From contig PDUC01000006.1 of assembly GCA_002747255.1 (NCBI GenBank), forward strand, positions 1 through 34,837: a stretch of DNA of 34,837 nucleotides, read 5' to 3'. Both the position numbers and the translations under genes were made by a program. Positions 16,854-24,252 of this stretch are shown piece by piece (position 1 is the first letter of the stretch; each line of letters begins with the position of its first letter). The notes below the pieces were generated by a model. The model was not told the origin of the DNA, searched no databases, and was given only the letters and a program-made list of their open reading frames with translations. The stretch comes from Acidobacteriota bacterium. Its GTDB lineage: Bacteria; Acidobacteriota; Holophagae; Acanthopleuribacterales; Acanthopleuribacteraceae.

Positions 16854-16930
16854 GCACCTGTAGCTCAGCTGGATAGAGTACCAGACTTCGAATCTGAGGG
16901 TCGGGGGTTCGAATCCCTCCAGGTGCACCA
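16854..16930 (+). tRNA. tRNA-Arg, anticodon TCG, CCA encoded
   Basis: A 77-base cloverleaf. The acceptor stem is GCACCTG with CAGGTGC, discriminator A and encoded CCA. The D-arm is TAGCTCAGCTGGATAGAGTA. The anticodon stem closes a loop CTTCGAA with anticodon TCG at 16888-16890, reading CGA (and CGG by wobble) for arginine. The T-arm is GGGGGTTCGAATCCCTC. The top of the anticodon stem appears to have a C-A mismatch. A run of Ts (16937-16943) follows. Confidence 0.95.
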
Positions 16931-17116
16931 CCGAGCTTTTTTTACGGCACCATCCAGACTACCCACTTAATACCAGGAATTCAAAGAAAAACAATCAGGC
17001 GTTGCCGTCGTGTGTTCACAGCGAAACAGGCATCTTTTAGTGAGATTCTTTTATAGTTAAAGAGCGATTGAGACCGCAGACAACATAAACAGGCTTCCTG
17101 ACACGACCGCATCGTT

Positions 17117-18397
17117 TCACGCATCATCCAGTACGTCCATGAAGGCGCTGACAGAGAAGACGGCTTTACCCGGACCCGGTTCTCCGTAACCCGGTGGAAT
17201 GGGGAGTTGGTATGTTTTGAAAGTGGCTCGCCACGCCAGCAGCAGCTTGCAGAAGTAAGCGAGCGGCGGCGGATCGTGAGGCCCCAGCGCGGCCAGCGGT
17301 TCGGGACACCAGGTGGTGAATCGGGGCATAATTTTACGCGACATGAACCAGTCCAGACCTTCTGTCGTGTGTTCAACCGCCCGATCCACATCGGTAAACC
17401 CGCACCTGGAGTTCATTTCCACGCCGCCGACAAAATTGGGAATCACATTTTCATGACCGAACACATCACCGCTTTCAACCACGCGATTAATCCAGTTCTC
17501 AAAACCGATGACTCTTTCTTTCCCGGGGCATATTTTCGCAAAAAGCTCCTTTCCCCAGACTTCGTAATTAGGGTGGTAAATGGTCAAGCCCGCCTGTTTC
17601 AAACGCTCACATTCCCTTACGGGAAAGGCCTGAATAACCGCTTTTGAAATCCAGCGGTTGGGAAAGCGGCTCTCAATAGCTTCAATGTACTGTAAGTAGA
17701 AATCCACTTCATCCACCTTTTGAAGGGTATCGATAATGGAGCCGCCGGTTAAGGTGTAGGCCTTGGCCTCGGTATCGAGACGGTCGATGTGTTCAAGAGC
17801 TTCAAGCACCTCGTCCACATTTTTAATGCCGGTGTAGACTTTGCCCGCTTTGCGCTGTTGAATGAAATTCCTGTTCAGTTCGCAAAAACGGCACTGCTCT
17901 TCCCTTTTGAAATACTGACACATTCTAAAAGCAGTCAGGTAAATGAGGTATCCCCATTCGAGAACGGGAGCGATTTCACCCATGGGTTTTCCACTGGAGA
18001 GCTTTTCGTGATAAAAGGGCGGCACGGGATGATAAGCCACATCGGCCAGGCGGTTCGTTTCACAAAAAAGGCACAGTTTCCCGTCTTCCAGATCCACGTG
18101 ATAAGGTGAGCCGGGATTGATGCGAACAGAGATCACCGTTGACCGCAGGGCGAAAGGACCGCCTGACAGCCGAATTTCTTCCGGCACACGCAGGTGTTCT
18201 TTCCGCTGCATATCTTTAATTTCAATCAGATCAAAGGAAAAAATGAAATAGTCTTTGGGTTTGAAGCCCGCCGCGATGTTCATGGCCGCTTCGGAGAAGC
18301 GAACACCAAGGCGAAGGACATCCTGTTTGACAATGGCCTCAGGAGGCAGATCCGCAAAGGATTCGACATGGTCACTGAGCTGCCGGTAAAAGGACAT
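17117..18397 (-). CDS. Radical SAM protein coupled to MqnC, unusual Cys spacing
   Basis: 426 residues. It belongs to a biotin-synthase-like radical SAM group of unknown function. The expected cluster cysteines sit in AFRMCQYFKREEQCRFCELN as C160, C169 and C172, a CX8CX2C spacing instead of CX3CX2C. A second pair, C109 and C112 (KLCLFCETNR), lies before it. Conserved blocks follow: YTLTGGSI, IYHPNYEVWGKELFAKICPG, NVIPNFVGGVEMN, MPRFTTWCPEPL and IPPGYGEPGPGKAVFSVSAF. Its ATG overlaps the mqnC stop by one base (TAATG), so the two are translationally coupled, which suggests a role in or beside menaquinone synthesis by the futalosine route. No partner substrate can be named. Confidence 0.75.
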   Translation of the reverse strand: MSFYRQLSDHVESFADLPPEAIVKQDVLRLGVRFSEAAMNIAAGFKPKDYFIFSFDLIEIKDMQRKEHLRVPEEIRLSGGPFALRSTVISVRINPGSPYHVDLEDGKLCLFCETNRLADVAYHPVPPFYHEKLSSGKPMGEIAPVLEWGYLIYLTAFRMCQYFKREEQCRFCELNRNFIQQRKAGKVYTGIKNVDEVLEALEHIDRLDTEAKAYTLTGGSIIDTLQKVDEVDFYLQYIEAIESRFPNRWISKAVIQAFPVRECERLKQAGLTIYHPNYEVWGKELFAKICPGKERVIGFENWINRVVESGDVFGHENVIPNFVGGVEMNSRCGFTDVDRAVEHTTEGLDWFMSRKIMPRFTTWCPEPLAALGPHDPPPLAYFCKLLLAWRATFKTYQLPIPPGYGEPGPGKAVFSVSAFMDVLDDA

Positions 18398-19482
18398 TAA
18401 ACCACCCTCTGATGGAAGTCCGCCTGACTGTCGCGAGCGGTTTTCCTGAACACGGGTTCAAAACCCTCTGAGCGGCATTGACGAATGACGGCCGCGAGAT
18501 CTCTGTTAATGACAGCTCCCGCCATTTGAGTGACTTCATCTTCAAAGGGAATATCGAAATCGTCCGCGCCGTAGTGTAAGCCCGTCAGCGCGTGCTCGTT
18601 TTGCGTGAGAACCGATGTGCGAATGTGTTTGACATTGTCCAGGAAGATACGGCTGACAGCCAGGTGACGCCAGTAATCCTCGCGCGCCAGTTCTTCACCA
18701 CCCAAAACAGTGTGATCGGGCTTGTAACTCCAGCATAGGAAACTGAACAGACCGCCATGGGTTTCATCTTGCAGGGCTCGTACCCGCGACAGGTGCTCCA
18801 AGCGCTCCTCAATGCTCTCATCAAAACCGATGACCATGGTTCCCGTGGTCTGAACTCCGGCCTCGATAATCTGTTTCTGCGCGTCCATAAAATCATCGGC
18901 CGTGTATTTCTGAGGACTGTGCCGCTTTCGAAACGCGTTGGTGAGTACTTCCGCGCCGCCGCCGGTGATCCAGTGGTTGCCGGCCTTTTTCAGGGTGGCA
19001 GCCGCTTCGTAATAGCTTATTTTGGCTTTCTTGGCCACATACATCAATTCGGCAACGGTCAGGCCATAAAATTCTATGCGCTCACCGTATTTTTTCCGTA
19101 TATCGCGGAAGAGTTCGCAGTACCAGTTGATATCCAGCTTGGGATTGAAACCGCCGTTAAAACCGACAAAATCACCGCCCAGAGTCATGATTTCATCCAT
19201 TTTCTCGAATATTTGCTCACGGGACAAAACATAGCCCTCAGGGGAATTGGGTAATCGATAAAACGCGCAGTAATCGCATCTTGCCACGCAGACATTGGTG
19301 TAATTGACAATTCGCATGATTAAATAAGTGGCTCGATTGCTCTTGTGGTAGCGGCTTCTCGCGATCCCCGCCCATGTTCGCAACTGATTCAGATCCGCGC
19401 AGCGGTACAGCCAGGCGGCCTCTTCCGTGTTAATTCTCTCGTTATTCCTGATCTTTCTGTCTATGTGTTCAATCAAGCTCAT
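18397..19482 (-). CDS. mqnC: Cyclic dehypoxanthinyl futalosine synthase
   Basis: 361 residues, normal length for MqnC, the radical SAM enzyme that cyclises dehypoxanthinyl futalosine in the futalosine pathway of menaquinone synthesis. The cluster motif lies in VNYTNVCVARCDYCAFYR (CX3CX2C), preceded by the usual NRATYLIMRI. Further MqnC blocks are FVGFNGGFNPKLDINWYCEL, EFYGLTVAEL, NHWITGGGAEVLT and GTMVIGFDESIEERLEHLSR. The start at 19482 has AGGAG almost touching the ATG, an unusually short spacing. Other mqn genes are not in the window. A good promoter lies upstream. Confidence 0.9.
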   Translation of the reverse strand: MSLIEHIDRKIRNNERINTEEAAWLYRCADLNQLRTWAGIARSRYHKSNRATYLIMRIVNYTNVCVARCDYCAFYRLPNSPEGYVLSREQIFEKMDEIMTLGGDFVGFNGGFNPKLDINWYCELFRDIRKKYGERIEFYGLTVAELMYVAKKAKISYYEAAATLKKAGNHWITGGGAEVLTNAFRKRHSPQKYTADDFMDAQKQIIEAGVQTTGTMVIGFDESIEERLEHLSRVRALQDETHGGLFSFLCWSYKPDHTVLGGEELAREDYWRHLAVSRIFLDNVKHIRTSVLTQNEHALTGLHYGADDFDIPFEDEVTQMAGAVINRDLAAVIRQCRSEGFEPVFRKTARDSQADFHQRVV

Positions 19483-19516
19483 CTCCTAAACTGCGCCCTG
19501 TATTCACTCGCTATGG

Positions 19517-19545
19517 ATCTTAGCCCTTCCCTGATATTTTCTCAA
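19517..19545 (-). promoter_or_regulatory. Promoter of mqnC and its radical SAM partner
   Basis: On the minus strand TTGAGA (19540-19545), a 17-base spacer and TAAGAT (19517-19522), about 35 bases before the start codon. Confidence 0.6.
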
Positions 19546-19657
19546 GCTCATCTTTCCATCTCACGCCGTAAACAAGGTGGTTTGTAAAAAAGATTTGACA
19601 CGCTATTCCTGACGACCGAACCAGAAGATAAATGGTTCACAGAGTTGGGATCACAGC

Positions 19658-19686
19658 TTGACCCACTTTACACATCCAGGCATAAT
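19658..19686 (+). promoter_or_regulatory. Promoter of the hemerythrin-PLP enzyme run
   Basis: TTGACC (19658-19663), a 17-base spacer and CATAAT (19681-19686), about 70 bases before the hemerythrin ATG. The 19483-19754 gap therefore holds two divergent promoters. Confidence 0.55.
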
Positions 19687-19754
19687 AAAGATTCGGAAAT
19701 TACGAGTGGAACCTCAGTCTAAACACTCGTCATGAAAGGAAATAACAGTCAAAC

Positions 19755-20180
19755 ATGAATAGCATTAAATGGAATGATCAATACATTACAGGTCACACAA
19801 CCATTGACTTTCAACACAAAATACTGGCTGGCATCATCAACGACCTGATTGAAGCAAAAAGGAATGAAGCCGCCGATGAACTCTGGGTGGATGTTGTCGT
19901 CGATGAATTGATGAGTTACACCCAGTATCACATTGCAACAGAGACAGAGCTTATGAAAAGCTACCACTATCCAGGCATAACCGACCACTCAAGCAAATAC
20001 GCCGATTTTGTTCTTGAACTCAAAAAGCTGAGCGGCAAACACACAGCGGAAAAGACAAAACTGACGGATGATCACCTTACTTTTCTGAAAAACTGGCTTG
20101 TGGACCACATTGCCGTTGAGGGTAAAAACCTTTGCCGGTTCCTGCAGGAAAAAGAGGACTACAAATTAAATGGAGTTTAG
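19755..20180 (+). CDS. Bacteriohemerythrin with altered iron ligands
   Basis: 141 residues, a single-domain hemerythrin. Such proteins bind O2 at a di-iron site in a four-helix bundle. Visible ligands are H21 (DFQHK), H59 and E63 (HIATETELM), H78 (DHSSKYADF) and H118 (WLVDHIAVEGKN). Two canonical positions differ: the second histidine of the HXXXH pair is Tyr82, and the final aspartate is Glu122. Either the site is non-standard or iron affinity is lost. An AAGGA lies rather far (about 14 bases) before the ATG. The next gene starts 3 bases after the stop. Confidence 0.88.
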   Translation: MNSIKWNDQYITGHTTIDFQHKILAGIINDLIEAKRNEAADELWVDVVVDELMSYTQYHIATETELMKSYHYPGITDHSSKYADFVLELKKLSGKHTAEKTKLTDDHLTFLKNWLVDHIAVEGKNLCRFLQEKEDYKLNGV

Positions 20181-20182
20181 CA

Positions 20183-20620
20183 ATGAAAGGAGCAGGCGGA
20201 ACTGACGGTGGAATTGAGCGTTTCCCCACTGGGTTGATCGTAATCATCGCCGGAGGTTTACTGTGCTTAAACTCCACTCACATTCATGCTCACTTCTCCC
20301 GGGATCACAGCTTCCATCTTCACGGGTTTCACCTCACCGCAGGCATGTTTTTAATTCCCTTTCTGTTTGTAGTGGGTAAGATCTATTTCAACACAACGAA
20401 TAACCTGGACAACCGCTGCTCTGATTACGACCCCATTTGGCATTGTTTCGTCCATTCGCTTCCGCTTCAAACACATGACAGCTGTTGCAGTGCTAATTAT
20501 TACGGGTCTCTTATTACGGCTCTCTTGACAGGCAAAGCCGGTCTCTTGGTGAACGCCCCGCAAACACTCAGAAAAACAGGCATTCTTCCAGGAAGTGAAG
20601 AAAAGAAAGAAGACAGGTAA
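20183..20620 (+). CDS. Small His-rich membrane protein, probably frameshifted
   Basis: The ATG at 20183, with GGAG 7 bases upstream, is chosen over an earlier in-frame start inside the hemerythrin gene. The first 70 residues contain two membrane helices (GLIVIIAGGLLCLNS and HLTAGMFLIPFLFVVGKIYF) separated by a His-rich loop HIHAHFSRDHSFHLHGFHL. After about 20390 this frame turns into unconvincing sequence rich in Cys and Asn. The next frame, open from 20373 to the TGA at 20526-20528, reads TQRITWTTAALITTPFGIVS and later MTAVAVLIITGLLLRL, two good membrane helices. A frameshift would give a four-helix protein of about 114 residues. The function is unknown; the position next to hemerythrin may be meaningful. 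Confidence 0.5.
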   Translation: MKGAGGTDGGIERFPTGLIVIIAGGLLCLNSTHIHAHFSRDHSFHLHGFHLTAGMFLIPFLFVVGKIYFNTTNNLDNRCSDYDPIWHCFVHSLPLQTHDSCCSANYYGSLITALLTGKAGLLVNAPQTLRKTGILPGSEEKKEDR

Positions 20621-20664
20621 ACCGTCTTTTCCCATCCCGATTGACATCGACAAGAGGAAACAAC

Positions 20665-22149
20665 ATGGCACATTTAGGATTATCTACAACAATTGAATCA
20701 GCAGACGTTCTTGAGAAAACCATTCAACGGTTTCGCAAAAAGGGCATTAAGCTGCCCACCTTTGCAGAACTGGAAAAACCCTGCCTAATCGATGAAGCAA
20801 CGGTGAAGCGACTCGAAGATATCGATCCGCACAGTCCAGACCCCTTGAATCTGTATCGCATCCACTGGTACAACAGGCCGGACAGCAGGGGGTTCGCCGA
20901 TTGTCCCCACTCCATTGAACTGCCAACGGAACTCACTGGAGTTGAAGCCAGGATCGTGGTCATGGTGGGTGCTCACTTCCCCATGATCGATGCCCATAAA
21001 GTACTGGCCGCCTACGGTTGTCTGGCTCCCAGGCTGATTACCGGTCAGTTTGACCCGCAAAAGCACAAAGCTATTTGGCCTTCTACGGGAAACTACTGCC
21101 GCGGCGGTGTGGCCGTCTCGCGAATTATGGACTGCCGAGGTGTGGCTATCCTGCCGGAGGAAATGAGTCAAGAGCGCTTTAACTGGCTGAAAAGCTGGTG
21201 TCTGGCAGAGGAAGACATCATCGCCACACCCGGCTGTGAAAGCAACGTCAAGGAAATCTACGATCAATGCAACCAATTGGATGTGTGTCCTGAGAATATC
21301 ATTTTCAATCAGTTTTCTGAATTCGGCAATGCCCTCATTCACTACACCTGCACCGGTAAAGCCCTTGAACACGTCTTTCAAAAGCTGTGTGAAAAAAATG
21401 GCAATCTCCATCTCAAAGCCTTTATTTCCGCCACAGGTTCGGCAGGAACACTGGCTGCCGGCGACTATTTGAAAGAGAACTACCACAGTCAAATTGTCGC
21501 GGTGGAGGCACTGCAATGCCCCACGCTGCTTTACAACGGCTTTGGGGGCCATAACATTCAAGGCATTGGCGATAAACACGTCCCCCTGGTTCACAACGCC
21601 ATGAACACCGATTTTGTAGTTGCCATTAGCGATCAGAACACCGATCACCTCTTCACACTCTTCAACATGGATGCAGGAAAAGAGTACCTCCAACAACGCA
21701 AACGCGTTCCCGCAAGCACCTGCGAAGACTTGAAATACTTCGGCCTTTCATCTATTTGCAACATTCTGGCCGCCATTAAATACGCAAAGTACCATAAGTT
21801 GGGCTCTGATGATGTTTTGATGACGGTTGCCACCGATTCCGCGGAAATGTATCAATCTGAAAAACAAAAGGTTCTCGGCAAGGAGGAATTCGCTCCATTC
21901 AATAACATCTGCGCCGCTGAAATCTACAGTCAGTACCTGGCTGGCTTGGGAACAGATCACATGCAGGAACTTACCTACAGGGACAAGGAGCGCATTTTCA
22001 ACCTGGGATACTACACCTGGGTGGAACAACAGGGCATCAGCATTGAAGATTTCAACAAAAGAAAAGATCCCTCTTTCTGGAAGAAGCTCAGGAACTACGT
22101 CGATGAGTGGGATCGTCTTATCGATGACTTTAACCAAAGGTTGTCATGA
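20665..22149 (+). CDS. Fold-type-II PLP-dependent enzyme, cysteine-synthase-like
   Basis: 494 residues from the ATG at 20665, which has AGAGGAAAC just upstream; a TTG 24 bases earlier is less likely. The protein matches an uncharacterised family of cysteine synthase/threonine dehydratase-like enzymes. The probable Schiff-base lysine is K112 in MIDAHKVLAAYG, the phosphate/substrate loop is PSTGNYCRGG (139-148), and NQFSEFGNALIHYTCTGKAL, ISATGSAGTLAAGDYL and GIGDKHVPLVHN are family blocks. The reaction is not known; it is longer than ordinary cysteine synthase (about 310). Its stop overlaps the start of the next PLP enzyme (ATGA). Confidence 0.8.
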   Translation: MAHLGLSTTIESADVLEKTIQRFRKKGIKLPTFAELEKPCLIDEATVKRLEDIDPHSPDPLNLYRIHWYNRPDSRGFADCPHSIELPTELTGVEARIVVMVGAHFPMIDAHKVLAAYGCLAPRLITGQFDPQKHKAIWPSTGNYCRGGVAVSRIMDCRGVAILPEEMSQERFNWLKSWCLAEEDIIATPGCESNVKEIYDQCNQLDVCPENIIFNQFSEFGNALIHYTCTGKALEHVFQKLCEKNGNLHLKAFISATGSAGTLAAGDYLKENYHSQIVAVEALQCPTLLYNGFGGHNIQGIGDKHVPLVHNAMNTDFVVAISDQNTDHLFTLFNMDAGKEYLQQRKRVPASTCEDLKYFGLSSICNILAAIKYAKYHKLGSDDVLMTVATDSAEMYQSEKQKVLGKEEFAPFNNICAAEIYSQYLAGLGTDHMQELTYRDKERIFNLGYYTWVEQQGISIEDFNKRKDPSFWKKLRNYVDEWDRLIDDFNQRLS

Positions 22150-23546
22150 AAGCAGCCGTCACCCTGAGTTGCCCGAACTGTGGGTTTACCAGCCCCGTTT
22201 CAAACGGGCAACTCCTCTTTGCCTGCCCCGATTCCAAAAAGGGCGGACAGCACATTTTGCAAAAAAAGCTGAACCATCCGGTTCCTATACACGACGAAAC
22301 AAACCCTTATTTGAGATTCAGGGAGTTCTTCTTTTCCTACCATGCCGCGAAATCTCTCGATGTGGATTACAATCAGACCGTGCTGGAGATTGATTCGCGT
22401 TTCAAGAAGCTCTTTGGAAAAGGGCTGAGTGCAACCCCGCTGACGAAATACCAACCCGGTTCGCGCTTGTCCGGCTCATTGTGGGTCAAAGATGAAACCG
22501 ACCAACTAACGGGCAGTCATAAAATAAGGCACGTGGTGGGTTCCCTGATCTACCAGGCCATTCACAAAAACACCATAAAAGACAAAAAACTCTCCATTTA
22601 CAGTTGCGGTAACGCGGCCTTGGCGGCAGCAGCCGCAGCGAAAGCCGGCGGCAGGGCTATAGAAGTGTTTCTACCAGACCATGTCCACCCGCTGATTGAG
22701 AAGTCTCTTGCTTCCCTGGGCGCTTCAACCGTGATATGTCCAAGGCGTGCAGGTGAAACGGGTGATCCGAGTTACAGCGCCTTCAAGACCTCGCTTACAC
22801 GAGGCAGTTTGCCCTTTTCCTGTTCCGGACCCGATAATTGGTCCAATATTGAAGGCGGCCAGACACTTTTCCTGGAAATCACATCACAATTACAGAGCCG
22901 GAACATGCCTGACAATGTCTTTATTCAGGTTGGTGGAGGCGCGCTTGCCTCATCGGGCATTCAGAGCCTGAAAGAAATGCTTTTCTGCGGTAAGATCGAC
23001 CGTTTGCCGCGTATCTTTGCCATTCAAACGGAGTCGTGTTTTCCTCTGGCACGAGCGTATTTTGCAATTTACAGACAAATAGCGCAGCAATTTAATCACC
23101 GAATCTGCCTGCGGTCCACTTCACCGTCTGATATCCTGCAATACACTCAGGAACACGTGGATGAAATCACGGCGGTCACTTCAGAGATCGCGGTTGTTTT
23201 TGACCATTCAACGGTTCAGGCCATTTTAACCAACTCCCTCAAGCAGCCCAGCCTGGTTGAACCCTGGCCATCCATTCCCAGGAGCATTGCCCACGGTATT
23301 CTGGACGATGTGACTTACGATTGGTATGCCGTCATAAGAGGGCTCCTTGAAACCGGAGGCTGGCCGGTTCTGGTCAGTGAAACCGATCTGAAAGAAGCCA
23401 ATCAATTCGCACGCCATCTCACGGGTCTACCCGTTGACCACACGGGCAGCAGCGGACTGGCCGGCCTGCTGAAATTGAGTCAAAAGGCGGCATTAACCCG
23501 AAATCTAGTTGTTTTTACAGGCAGGGACCGCAATGAACATCGATAA
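22146..23546 (+). CDS. Threonine-synthase-like PLP enzyme with zinc ribbon
   Basis: 466 residues. The N-terminus carries a cysteine set C9, C12, C27 (CPNCG and FACP), like the zinc ribbon of some threonine synthases. The PLP lysine is K126 in DQLTGSHKIRHVVG, the cofactor loop is SCGNAALAAAA (153-163), and VDHTGSSGLAGLL near the C-terminus fits the PLP pyridine-nitrogen contact. The region between residues 205 and 230 (AGETGDPSYSAF, FSCSGPDNWSNIEGG) is typical of the fold. The start overlaps the upstream PLP gene (ATGA) and the stop lies 14 bases inside the following HD-like gene. Two type-II PLP enzymes in tandem suggest successive steps on one amino-acid-like substrate. True threonine synthase activity is doubtful. 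Confidence 0.75.
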   Translation: MKAAVTLSCPNCGFTSPVSNGQLLFACPDSKKGGQHILQKKLNHPVPIHDETNPYLRFREFFFSYHAAKSLDVDYNQTVLEIDSRFKKLFGKGLSATPLTKYQPGSRLSGSLWVKDETDQLTGSHKIRHVVGSLIYQAIHKNTIKDKKLSIYSCGNAALAAAAAAKAGGRAIEVFLPDHVHPLIEKSLASLGASTVICPRRAGETGDPSYSAFKTSLTRGSLPFSCSGPDNWSNIEGGQTLFLEITSQLQSRNMPDNVFIQVGGGALASSGIQSLKEMLFCGKIDRLPRIFAIQTESCFPLARAYFAIYRQIAQQFNHRICLRSTSPSDILQYTQEHVDEITAVTSEIAVVFDHSTVQAILTNSLKQPSLVEPWPSIPRSIAHGILDDVTYDWYAVIRGLLETGGWPVLVSETDLKEANQFARHLTGLPVDHTGSSGLAGLLKLSQKAALTRNLVVFTGRDRNEHR

Positions 23547-24099
23547 AAGCAGTTTAAGCGTTCATCGTCAGGTACAGACCATTGACGATCTTCTGGAACA
23601 ATACAGAGACGAACTGGATACGGATTTTGAAGCGTATCGGAATCACGTTTACCGCACATTCAACCTGGCGCTCGTTTACGCAGCGGTTACCGTAAAAAAC
23701 GATGCGTTTGAAAAAGTGGCCATGGCTTCCGTCTTTCACGCGTTGGGAATCTGGACAGACAACACCTGGGATTACATTCGACCTTCCATTGTGAGCGCCA
23801 CGAAGTATTTGGTAAAAACCAGGCGCAAGCAGTGGATTCTCGACATCAGTTTCATCATCTCGGAACAGCTCAAACTGTCAAAATGTCGAGGGCCTTTCAC
23901 GCCCCTGGCCGAAGCCTTCAGGAAAGCGGTCTGGCTGGATATCGCGATGTTCAAGGTTCCCACACGCCTCCCCAGAACCTTCCTGGCGGAATGTCTGGAA
24001 GCCTTTCCCCGCTGCGGATTCCACAAAAGAATGCTGGAATTGGGATCCATTTGGGCCAAAAGCCACCCTTTCAACCCGCTCCCCATGTTGAAATTCTGA
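23533..24099 (+). CDS. HD-domain-like protein with degraded metal site
   Basis: About 188 residues. The ATG at 23533 has AGGGA 6 bases upstream and overlaps the end of the PLP gene. The sequence follows small HD phosphohydrolases: YRNHVYRTFNLALVYAA (first His, H38), then VFHALGIWTDNTWDYIRPS where the family has FHDIGIWTDxTFDYLxPS, and AFRKAVWLDIAMFKVPTRLP. The diagnostic His-Asp doublet is His69-Ala70, and the usual EHH/HH motif is replaced by SEQLKLSKC. Hydrolase activity is therefore unlikely; it may be a binding or regulatory partner of the PLP enzymes. Confidence 0.6.
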   Translation: MNIDKSSLSVHRQVQTIDDLLEQYRDELDTDFEAYRNHVYRTFNLALVYAAVTVKNDAFEKVAMASVFHALGIWTDNTWDYIRPSIVSATKYLVKTRRKQWILDISFIISEQLKLSKCRGPFTPLAEAFRKAVWLDIAMFKVPTRLPRTFLAECLEAFPRCGFHKRMLELGSIWAKSHPFNPLPMLKF

Positions 24100-24126
24100 A
24101 TGGTGCGCTCTGAAAAAGGGCTGCTC

Positions 24127-24152
24127 CTTTCTTTGTGATTAATGAAAGAAAG
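24127..24152. repeat. AT-rich inverted repeat after the HD-like gene
   Basis: CTTTCTTT (24127-24134) pairs with AAAGAAAG (24145-24152). It lies in the gap between the convergent HD-like gene and gltX. Without GC pairs or a T-run it is a poor terminator. A second short GC-rich pairing (GCGCG/CGCGC) lies near 24196-24220. Confidence 0.25.
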
Positions 24153-24252
24153 CCGGCATCAACTCTGACCAGCCGCTCTTTCACCTGCGCGCTCTTTCGG
24201 TTCGCGCGGCTCAACGCATTTCAGTGTCTTGCTGTGATCCATGTAAAAAAAC

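Noticed and set aside
16937-16943. Standard terminator after the tRNA
   Set aside because: The T-run is present but there is no independent stem; GGTGCACC belongs to the tRNA end itself.
20785-21696. Long minus-strand frame of 303 codons opposite the first PLP enzyme
   Set aside because: Its translation is the antisense of a well-matched enzyme and shows no domain of its own.
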